This document shows positions 1-7,674 of a DNA stretch of 10,154 nucleotides, one piece after another. How positions within the stretch are numbered: position 1 is the first letter of the stretch; every line of letters starts with the position of its first letter. The stretch spans positions 1 to 10,154 of the forward strand of contig JANDJZ010001179.1 in the NCBI GenBank assembly GCA_027943245.1. Reading direction: 5' to 3'. A model generated the notes under the pieces. It was not told the DNA's origin. It ran no database searches and saw only the letters and a list, made by a program, of their open reading frames with translations. The position numbers were made by a program, and so were the translations under genes. Origin of the DNA: Acanthamoeba sp. SK_2022b. Its lineage: Eukaryota; Discosea; Longamoebia; Acanthamoebidae.

Positions 1-110
1 TGCAGGCAACGGGAAAGGGGCGTGGAACACGCCGCACCTGAAACTGATAACGCCACAGTCCGAGAGCTAGCCTCCATCTCTGCGTGTGTTGTTTTCGTGA
101 GCGCGAGTGG

Positions 111-139
111 CCACACACACGCGCGCGCGCTCTCTCTCT
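111..139. repeat. Compound CA / GC / TC dinucleotide repeat
   Basis: Runs of CA, then GC, then TC follow one another. The block lies just beyond the proposed stop of the PH-ankyrin gene. It resembles the repeats in that gene's introns, which leaves open that this is intron sequence. Confidence 0.8.
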
Positions 140-144
140 GATTG

Positions 145-793
145 TTAGACTACGGGGGGGGGGGCGGAGCGTGTACCGGGGTAGAAGTAGTCTTGATCGC
201 CCTCCCCATGTTGCCAGTCGGGAAAGAGGAAGGATAGGTCCTCCTCGAGCTTGTCGAGCTTCTTGGTCCACATGTTCTGCTGCTTATCCGAATTGACGTC
301 ACCCTGCACAGCACAGCACAGCACAGCACACACACGTACGTACACATAACAATCAGAGACAAGCGCCTCTCTCGCGAGCGGAGGGGCAGGCATTGTTGCT
401 ATGTGTGGTTGACCTTGTTCTCGTCGCTGAAGTCATCGTCCATGGTTTTCAACGCAGACGAGACTGTCGTTTGCGCGCGAAGAAACGGCAAAAGGTGAGA
501 TGAGATGAGGTGCATTGAGTGAGGTGGGCCACAAGGGGGGAGGGGGGGCTCGAGGGCTGCAAGGGGCGTACGGTGCTTGGCGAACCGCTCGACGATGTCC
601 CACACGCGGGCGCCGTTGACAGTGTTGAGGGGAATCTGGATCTCCTCGAACGCTGAGATGAGGAACATGTCCCGAATCTGCGACTCGGCGTCCACCTCCG
701 TCTCGGGCAGCACGGCTCCGCGCCTGATCAGCGCCTTGGACGCTTTCGGGTTCCCCTGCGCGAGTGTATGGCGGCGGTTGTTTGTTTGTTTGT

Positions 794-876
<83 letters not shown>

Positions 877-3213
877 CTATCTCCAATCATGGGCGGGGGA
901 GGGAAGGCTGTACCATCTTGTAGGCCACCTGGAGGGGCGTCTCGCCTTCTTTGTTGAGCTCGTTGATGGGGGCGCCCATGGCGAGGAGCATGTTGAGGAA
1001 CACGTTCCGATCGTAGTGCGCCGCGACGTGCACGCAGCCCTCCGTCGACGCGTTGCCCTGCTCCATCAGCAGCCTGGCTGTTGCCGAGGAACGCGAAAAG
1101 CGCGGGAAAACGTCAGTCACGTGCCGACAAGATGAGATATGAGAGGGGGGTGGTGGCGCGGGTAGCCTGCTTACCGATGTCCATGTAGTCGTTTTGGATG
1201 GCGATGTGGAGAGGCGTGACTCCGGCGGCGTCGCGGGGGCACACGTCGCGGCACTCCTCCATGACCCACATCACCACCTCGTAGCTGCCGGACTCCACCG
1301 CGTGGTGCAGCGGCCCGCGGCCGTTGCTGTCGACCACCTCCATATCGCAGCCCTTGGACAGGAGAAGCTCCACGCACCGCACCGACCCGCCGGCGCAGGC
1401 CACCAGCAGCGGAGTCTCGCCCATCGCGGTCTTGGCGTTGAGATCGGCTCCCTGATCATCGCGCCGCGCCCAGCCCGAAGCCTCAGCCACACTCCTCGTG
1501 GAGGGATTCGGTGGTGGTGGGGGCCATTGAAGGTTACCTTGCGTATGAAGAACTCGGCCACGTGGGACTGGTCCCTCTTGCAGGCCTTGTGGAGCGGGGT
1601 GGCGCCCTGTTTGTCCCTCACGTCCACCACCGGCTCGTACTCGTAGAGCACCTCGACCACCGACAGGTGGCCCATCAGCGCCGCGCAATGCAACGGGGCC
1701 ACGCCCTTCAAGAAACAAACAAATAGAATTAATATCATTGTTGTTATTGTTATTGTTATTGTTATTGTTATTGTTATTAATATTAAACAAGTAGGAAAAA
1801 GTGAGAGCAGGCACGCATCATTGGATTGCAAGTGGGGGGAAAACGAACCTGAATGTTGTCGCAGGCGGTGGGCTCTCTGACGGCCTTCTTCTTTTTCTTG
1901 CCCTGCTCGGGAGCGTAGTACTGGAGCAGGAGCTTCACTATCTGGTCGTGCCCGAAGAAGGAGGCCTGATCGTGCCAGCATTCGCCGTCGTTTGCAAATC
2001 AGTTGTCTTCCCCAGTAGAGGCTCGCGCAGGTCACTCAGTTTGAGAGAGAGAGAGAGAGAGGGAGGAGAGAGGCTCTCGAACCTGGTAGATGGGGGTAAG
2101 GCGGTCGCTGTCCTTCGCCTTGAGATCGGCGCCCTCCTTGAGCAGAAGTTCGGCCACGTATCCGTTGCTCACACGGCACGCGTAGTGCAGCGGTGTGCCT
2201 CCTGCGAATTGCGGAGACATCGGCTTCACGCACGTATGGGGGAGGGAGCGGGGAGGAGGGGGGAGCGGGGTTCATCGCGGATAGGCTACCGGTATTGTCG
2301 GCGAGATTGATGTTGGCGTGGTGGGAGATGAGGGCCTTGCAGGTATCCACGTCCGAGTATGTGGCGGCGTAGTGCAGGGCCGTGCAACCAAAGGACTCCT
2401 GCGCATTGACGGGGCAGCCTGCACAGCCCCGTTCCATCCAGCGGATAAGCAAAAGCGTGCCCCCGTCCGTGTGTCTCAAGCGAATAGAGGGGGAGAGGTG
2501 GTGACCCACCCTTGGCTAGCAGGGCCTCCACGACTGCCGCTTTGCCGGCGTGGTAGGTGGCCTTGTGTAGGCAGGTCTGCTTTTGGTCGTCCACCAGGTG
2601 CGGGTCGGCGCCCGCGCTGAGCAAAAGGTTCACGCACTCCAGGTGCCCGTGGAGCGCTGCGTTCATCAGCGGCGTCCAGCCTTCTTCGTCGAAACCGTTC
2701 ACAGGGCCACCGTTCTTGATGAATTGTGCGAGCAGCTTCACGTTTCCTGGTGGGCCCGACGAATATATTCGGGTCAGAAGAAGGCTCGGCATTCATTGTT
2801 GGTTGGGCGTCGGGCCAAGAGAGCACCTTGGTAGGAGGCGTCGTGGATGTCGTCGCAAGTTTGCTTCAGCGACTTCTGCTGGGCCGCTCGTCGCCTGTGT
2901 GCGGCCTGCTTCGCCTCTGACTGTAGGTGGGAGGGTGGGTGGGTGGGTGGACATCAAAACGTGTGGCGCGTCCAGTGCATCATTGCTCGAGCAAACAAAC
3001 AATGGTGACCGGCGCGCTGTCGGTAGGACAACGCACCCCCTGCTGCATGACGGCGCGGGCGTCGGACTGGCGCTTGGCCTTGTCCTGCTGCCGCGTGATG
3101 AGCTGCCCGATGAGGGTCAGCCACTCTTCCATCTCCCGATCGCTGGGGAAGGCCAGTATGTAGCGCCTCTTCTTGCCATCCATGCGCACAACCTCAAATG
3201 CGTGTTTGTACAC

Positions 3214-3289
<76 letters not shown>

Positions 3290-3883
3290 ACACCATACAC
3301 GCACACGTACATGCATTTGTGGTGGTCACCTTGTGCGCGTGAAAGGATCGGCGCCTCTTTTTTCAGAAGGAGAGGCGGAACGACGTACGTCGGTTGTCGG
3401 GATGAGGGGCGACCAGGGTCTCCACGAGAGCAAAGTGGCCTTTGTATTCGAGCTTCTTTCGGCCTCGGGTGGCGCGACAGTAGAGAATCATATCCGAGAA
3501 GAGAAAGAAGTGGCGCATCTGGGCCTTGCCATGGGATACCTTCTTGATAGGACCCTCTTTCACCAGCCGACGGCCAGTATTGGCTGTCAGGTCAAACTGT
3601 GTCCTCCCCCCCCGTCAGTTACTGATCCTCTATATATCTGATTCAGCTAGGTTACCTGTAGGCCCTTAACATTGGCCTGAATCTCTCTCAGCCTTTCCAT
3701 CTTCCTGACAGAGGACTCAAAGATGTCGGTGATCCCGTTGTTCGACCAGTCGTCCCCGCTCTTCACAAAGCCTTTACTGCAAGCTCAACGGTCGGTTACT
3801 ATATGTCGACACCTCGAGAAAGGACAGGGAGGACATGCGGTGTACGCCCTCCTTAAGAATTTCCTACTACGGGCGCGTACCAT
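145..3883 (-). CDS. PH domain and ankyrin-repeat scaffold protein, 15 exons
   Basis: The product is a probable membrane-associated scaffold. Exons in transcript order are 3883-3846, 3776-3656, 3596-3389, 3212-3037, 2920-2827, 2746-2510, 2418-2290, 2201-2083, 1965-1849, 1705-1538, 1451-1175, 1077-914, 755-572, 463-414 and 303-145. All introns are GT-AG, all phases agree, and the total is 746 codons plus a TAA. A PH domain spans residues about 64-162. It opens with LVKEGPIKK and HFFLFSDMILYC and ends in the helix carrying the invariant Trp (EEWLTLIGQL, Trp about 153). A basic, Gln-rich linker follows. Residues about 213-612 form roughly 12 ankyrin repeats with motifs such as GWTPLMNAALHGH, GCTALHYAA, GTPLHYACR, GATPLHKAC and GVTPLHIAI. 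The acidic C-terminal tail matches nothing I know. The helix before the PH domain resembles the DH-PH junction of Rho GEFs, but no DH domain is visible. Exon 1 is tentative: an alternative start is ATG at 3836 spliced to 3759, and a third is ATG at 3700. The 3' end is also uncertain, because a donor at 176-175 could carry the gene past the left edge. The partner and lipid specificity are unknown. Confidence 0.85.
306..335. repeat. CAGCA pentanucleotide microsatellite with CA tail
   Basis: About five CAGCA units are followed by a short CA run. It sits at the 3' splice-site end of the last minus-strand intron (304-413), so the pre-mRNA carries TGTGCTGTGC-type sequence up to the AG. Confidence 0.75.
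779..876. repeat. GTTT then (GTT)n microsatellite, about 27 trinucleotide units
   Basis: A short TTTG run passes into an uninterrupted GTT array ending at 876. It lies wholly inside the minus-strand intron 756-913, where the transcript reads (AAC)n. It also creates artificial poly-Thr, poly-Val and poly-Leu reading frames. Confidence 0.95.
1739..1779. repeat. TTGTTA hexanucleotide microsatellite, about 6 units
   Basis: Tandem TTGTTA units lie in the minus-strand intron 1706-1848. The transcript therefore carries TAACAA units, each containing a TAAC that resembles branch-point sequence. Confidence 0.9.
2043..2061. repeat. (GA)n microsatellite
   Basis: Nine to ten GA units lie inside the minus-strand intron 1966-2082. 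In the transcript this is a CU-rich tract about 20 nt after the donor. Confidence 0.85.
2931..2950. repeat. GGGT tetranucleotide repeat in intron
   Basis: About four GGGT units lie in the minus-strand intron 2921-3036, next to its acceptor. The transcript carries CCCA units there. The G-rich strand has regularly spaced G runs. Confidence 0.7.
3221..3284. repeat. (CA)32 microsatellite, read as (UG)n in the PH-ankyrin transcript
   Basis: The CA array is perfect, with degenerate CA continuing to about 3300. It fills the acceptor end of the minus-strand intron 3213-3388 and stops about 8 nt from the 3' splice AG, between the two exons of the PH domain. Confidence 0.95.
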
Positions 3884-3921
3884 TTTTCGAACGCAATATA
3901 ATCGCAAAAGGCGGCGGGACG
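3884..3921. promoter_or_regulatory. Probable shared promoter of the divergent PH-ankyrin and BAR-SH3 genes
   Basis: Only about 38 bp separate the two proposed start codons (ATG 3883 on minus, ATG 3922 on plus). The gap is about 85 bp if the minus gene starts at 3836 instead. An A/T-rich AATATAAT at about 3894-3901 stands out in otherwise G/C-rich sequence and could act as a TATA-like element, although it is very close to the plus ATG. Shared regulation is inferred from the arrangement; no transcription start can be read directly. Confidence 0.3.
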
Positions 3922-5285
3922 ATGAGCAGCCTCCTATCTTCCCTCAAGGGATACGCGTCGTCATCCCGTTCTCATGTATATCGTCCTCCACTCCTTTTCT
4001 TTCTCGAATCAAAAGCGATCCACATGTTCCTAAAATGACATAACAAATAATAATGTAAAATGAAATGGATGGCAGGGGAACGGCGGTGGCGGCGGGAGCG
4101 GCTCGTACCGGAAACGGTTTGCCGCCTGGGGCGGAGAGGGCACGGGAGGCGAGAGCGGGTCGGAGGCGCCTCACGACCCTGGTTTCGAGGATGCCAAGCG
4201 GCGGTGGGCCGAGCTTGACGAGTTCTTCACCACCGTCTACCAGGCTTACCTGCAGGCCACCACCGGCATCATCGGTTACCTGCCCCTCCTCGCTCTTTTC
4301 GCTCTGCGTGTCCGCGAAAATGGACCATTGTCCTCCCGCTTGGTGGTGTTTTTTTATTAATATATTAATTTATTTAATGTTATATTTATTTTTATTTTGC
4401 CTGCGCAGACTTGGCGCGTCCATTGAACAGGCTCGAGAGCACCGTGCGGTACGAACCGCCCCTCGGGTGGAGCCAGCACGCACACCCCATCTCGCGTCGT
4501 GGCTGACATGTGGGCGGGCGGGTGATGGCTCAGGGACTACTTTGACGACCAAGAGGCGGAATCGCGCGTGGTGCGTCGCTTCTCGTCGTCCGTGGTCAAG
4601 CTCAACGTGGCCACCATGCGCTTCGAGGTGCGTGGCCATCACCATGCCCGGCGAGTCGTGTGTAGGTTGTGTTAGGGGGCTCATCCACGCCGGACACGCC
4701 ACGTCACGCGTAGGAAGTGTTGGAGGAGGGGCGGGTCCAGGCGGACCTGGAGGAGTGGATCCTCAAGCTGGAGGAGATCAAGCGCGACATCGAGGCGCGG
4801 GAGCGTCTCTACTCCGAGTTTGTGCGCGACAAGAAGAGCTGGAACCACGCCCACCAGAAGGTGCGCTCCTCTCCTCCTCTCTTTTTATATTTTATATTTT
4901 ATATTTTTATTAATTTTTTATTAATTAAAAAATAAAAATAATTGACGAAAAAAAAAATGTTAGGCGGAGCACAAGCGCATGACCGACGAGCCGACCACGA
5001 TCGCGAAGCTCAACAGGGTAAGATGATGGCCGGCTCCGAGCTGTTCGTTGGGCGCGCCTGCTCACCTTCCCTGCGCTTGGCCCTTTGCTCTCCCGATCGG
5101 CCAGCTCGAGTCCACTTGGCAGGCCGCACACGAAGGCTTCAAGCGAACGAACAAGAAGGTCATCCTCTCCGTGAACGAGCTCTACGCCCAAGTCAAGCCC
5201 GCCCTCCAGGAGTACCTCCAAGCGGTACCCGCCCACCACCACCTCTTCCTCCTCCTCCTCCTCCTCTTCATTCATCGAGCCAGAC

Positions 5286-5355
<70 letters not shown>

Positions 5356-7495
5356 GTGTGCGTGTGTGTGTGTGTGCGTGTTCCAGTTAGGGGTGGCGCA
5401 GTATGGGCTGTACCACACGCTCAACGTGGCCTACGCCGAGTGGCAGGAGGACGACGACCCGCAGTCGGCGCCCTCCATCATCCCCGTGCGCGTGAAAGCA
5501 GGCAGCACCAGCTCGCGCGCGTTGCCGCCCTCTTCCCCGGCGGCGACCCACAAGAGCCTGCCCACCGCGCCCTCGCCCGCGTCCACCGCCGCTGCGCCCG
5601 AGGCCGGCAATTCTCCGCAGCCCGATGCCCAGCCCAGCCCGGTCTCTCCTTCCACTCCGCCCCAGGAAGGCGAGACGCCCACGCCCACGCCCACGCCCAC
5701 GCCCACGCCCACGCCCACGCCCACGCCCACGCCCACGCCCACGCCCACGCCCACGCCCAGCACCGTGCCGCACACAGGCGGCCCTGTTCCGCCACCCAAG
5801 ACCAAGATGCAAGGTACGCGCGTGTCGCCGGTTTAACGGTTTGGTGCATACATATGGACTGACAGTATACATATTAATTTATTTATTTAATTTATATATT
5901 TAATTATTTATTTAATTTATTTATCTGAAGAGAGGCTGGGCATGCTGAAGCAGCGCAACTCGTCGGGCAAGCCTCTCCCCAAGACCCCTCCGATGCTTCC
6001 CACTCCCGGGCTCGATGCCACCACCCACGCCACGACGAAGCCGGGGGAGGCCGCCCCGGCGCCATCGCCATCGCCAGCAGCAACGACGGCAACGACGGCG
6101 GCGACGCCGTTGGCCTCGTCGTCGTCGTCGTCGTCGACGGCGCAGGAGATGGAGCGGCGGCTCGAAGAGCAGGAGCGCTGGGAGCTGGGCAAGCAGGGCG
6201 AGCGGCTGGCTGCCGAGTGGCGCGAGCTGGAGGCCGCGCAGGAGCGCCTCAAGCAGCGGCAGCGGGACGAGGCCGAGGCCCTGCAGCGCGAGAAGCAGGC
6301 GTGGGAGGAGTCCCGGCGGGAGGCCCTCGCGCAGGCCCGCCGCGCGCAGCAGCAGCTCGAGGAGGAGCGCCTGCTCGTGGAGGAGTCCAAGCGCGAGCTC
6401 GCGCGCAAGCTGGAGCTGGTCGAGCAGCGCGAGCAGGGCAATCGGCAGATCGAGCAGGAGTTCCTGCGCATGCAGGAGGAGCTGCGCCTGCTCGAGGAGC
6501 GCAAGCGCGAGGTGCACGAGCACAAGATGAAGCGCAGGCTCGAGGAGGAGTGGAAGAAGATCGAGGAGGCGCGCCGGGAGGTCCTGCAGCTGCGCCAGGC
6601 CGAGCACGCGCGCGCCGTAGCCGCCCAGACCGAGCAACTGCGCGCCGAGCAGGAGCGGCTGGCGGTCCAGGACGAGGAGCGGCGGCGGCGCGAGGAGGCC
6701 CTGCGCGAGGAGGAGGCGCGGGAGCAGGAGCGGCTGCAGCGCATCCGCCGGCAGATGGACGACGAGCGGCGCAAGCTCGAGCGCTCCCTCCGCACGCTCG
6801 ACCGCCTCGACGACGACGACGGTGACGACGCCGACCTGCTGATCACCGACCTCGTGAGCCCCGCCAAGCCGCCTCCCACTTTGCCGGCGGTGCATGACCG
6901 CGCTGTCGACGCGACCACCGAGGGAGAGCGCCAGGCCACGCAGCGGGACACCGAGGACGACCACGGCCACAAGGCGAGCGAGGCAACGGCTGCCCGCCAA
7001 GAAGAGGAACGCGACGACCAGAAGGCGGAAGAAGAGCAGCAAGAAGAAGAGGTGGTGGTGGACAAGAAGAGAACGGAGGAGGAGGAGGAGGAGACTGCAC
7101 AGGTGGCAGCCAAGCAACAGGGAGATGCAGAGGCCACGAGCGCGCCGAACGCGCAAGAAGGCGATGAAGGGGAGCCCACCACCACCACCACCACCAGCGC
7201 CAACGCAAGCGCAGGGCGAGCAGAGAGCACGAGGGAGGAGGGCCACGGCCAGGCGGCCGCCGCGACGACGGCCGAGACCTCGACGGAGGGCGGGCGGTTC
7301 GTGGCGGTGTGCGAGTACGCGGCGGTGGACGAGGGAGAGCTGAGCCTCCAGCCGGGCTACCAGGTGCAGCACATCGACGGCGGCCCGCAGGACCAGTGGT
7401 GGATCGGGGTGCTCCTCCACCCAGACTCGCCCGACGAGGCCTCGCGTCCAATGGGCATCTTTCCGCGAGTCGCGGTGGTGCCCCTCAACCCCTGA
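3922..7495 (+). CDS. BAR domain, coiled coil and SH3 domain protein (amphiphysin/endophilin-like), 9 exons
   Basis: The product is a likely membrane-curvature protein of endocytosis or cortical actin. Exons are 3922-3975, 4076-4274, 4409-4466, 4534-4627, 4714-4860, 4964-5017, 5105-5224, 5387-5813 and 5931-7495. Splice phases agree throughout, giving 905 residues and a TGA stop. The start encodes MSSLLSSLKGY, which could form a short amphipathic helix as in N-BAR proteins. A Gly/Ser-rich stretch follows, then a BAR domain at about residues 52-266, with helices around RRWAELDEFFTTVYQAYL, ARPLNRLESTVRYEPP, the VVKLNVATMRFE and LEEWILKLEEIKRDIEARE segments, and LGVAQYGLYHTLNVAYAEW. Residues about 270-455 are Pro/Ser/Ala-rich and include (Thr-Pro)14. 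Residues about 456-685 are a Glu/Arg/Gln-rich coiled coil or single alpha helix. A Lys/Glu/Thr-rich stretch leads to an SH3 domain at about 838-903, with VAVCEYAAVDEGELSL, QWWIG and MGIFPRVAV. The final Asn-Tyr of a usual SH3 (SNYV) is replaced. The donor after exon 3 (GTGGAG, 4467) is weak, so that junction is the least certain. The BAR-SH3 identity is firm; assignment to a named subfamily is not. Confidence 0.9.
4345..4398. repeat. AT-rich TTTAT-like low-complexity block in BAR-SH3 intron 2
   Basis: This is a nearly pure A/T stretch within the intron 4275-4408, sharply different from the G/C-rich exons on either side. It ends just before the acceptor CTGCGCAG. Confidence 0.75.
4880..4952. 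repeat. AT-rich TTTATATT-like block in BAR-SH3 intron 5
   Basis: Repeated TTTTATATT-like units followed by an A-rich run fill the intron 4861-4963. A run of A precedes the acceptor, so a pyrimidine tract is nearly absent. Confidence 0.75.
5244..5271. repeat. (CTC)n trinucleotide repeat in BAR-SH3 intron 7
   Basis: A short pyrimidine CTC/TCC run lies near the 5' end of the intron 5225-5386. Confidence 0.7.
5289..5380. repeat. (TG)31 microsatellite with interrupted continuation at a 3' splice site
   Basis: TG units are perfect to 5350 and then interrupted by CGTG to 5380, within the intron 5225-5386. The tract is followed at once by TTCCAG, the acceptor of the exon that completes the BAR domain. 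Confidence 0.95.
5675..5758 (+). repeat. Coding hexanucleotide repeat (ACGCCC)14 encoding (Thr-Pro)14
   Basis: Fourteen perfect ACGCCC units lie in frame in exon 8 of the BAR-SH3 gene. The array contains no stop in any of the six frames, which explains several long false reading frames here (Pro-Arg, His-Ala, Gly-Val, Gly-Arg and Trp-Ala dipeptides). Confidence 0.97.
5866..5926. repeat. AT-rich TTTAATTTAT-like block in BAR-SH3 intron 8
   Basis: Alternating ATTTATTTAA-type units lie in the intron 5814-5930 and end at the acceptor CTGAAG. Confidence 0.75.
6116..6136 (+). repeat. Coding (TCG)7 trinucleotide repeat encoding polyserine
   Basis: Seven TCG codons give a short polyserine run at the start of the coiled-coil region of the BAR-SH3 protein. 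Confidence 0.85.
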
Positions 7496-7674
7496 GCTGC
7501 CCCACGTTTGTTGTCCCACGATTTGAAAAGAGAAAATGGAAAGAGAAATGAAGAGAAAAGTTGAGGAAAAGCAAGGCCACGACAGGGTGAGCTGGAGGCG
7601 GCGAGCCAGCAAACAGCGTGGTGAAAAGAGATACATCGATAGATTAACGTGACACAGTAGAGCAAAACCAAATC
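7496..7674 (+). other. Intergenic gap between the BAR-SH3 stop and the PSMB7 start
   Basis: This 179-bp stretch must hold the 3' end of the BAR-SH3 transcript and the PSMB7 promoter. It begins with an A/G-rich run (about 7522-7575). No canonical AATAAA, no TATA box and no supported small gene was found. The bases before the PSMB7 ATG (AAAACCAAATC) are A-rich. Confidence 0.6.

Noticed and set aside
111..139. Z-DNA or origin signal in the CA/GC/TC run
   Set aside because: Alternating purine-pyrimidine sequence can form Z-DNA, but such repeats are common in this window and nothing else supports a function here.
2557..3342. Plus-strand open frame of about 260 codons
   Set aside because: It runs antisense across PH and ankyrin exons and through the CA microsatellite (giving poly His-Thr). 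It has no recognisable domain.
213..3883. Arf GAP or Rho GEF catalytic domain in the PH-ankyrin gene
   Set aside because: No CX2C-type zinc finger lies between PH and ankyrin exons, and no DH helices beyond the last one are seen. Neither activity can be supported.
3723..4043. Plus-strand open frame starting inside the first PH-gene exons
   Set aside because: It overlaps a minus-strand exon with clear coding signal, and its product resembles no family. The plus gene is better explained by the short first exon at 3922.
5675..5758. Possible CRISPR-like array
   Set aside because: It is a perfect 6-bp tandem repeat with no spacers, inside a coding exon of a eukaryotic gene.
5387..5872. Open frames with Gly-Val, Gly-Arg, Trp-Ala, Pro-Arg or His-Ala dipeptides
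   Set aside because: All arise from the ACGCCC array, which has no stop in any frame. Only the Thr-Pro frame joins to flanking exons with matching phase.
5917..7636. Long open frames on the minus strand opposite the coiled-coil exon (up to about 570 codons)
   Set aside because: They are antisense shadows of a G/C-rich, codon-biased exon. Their Leu-, Ser- or Arg-rich composition is the complement of Glu/Arg codons, they show no domain, and the plus frame continues an intact BAR-to-SH3 gene.
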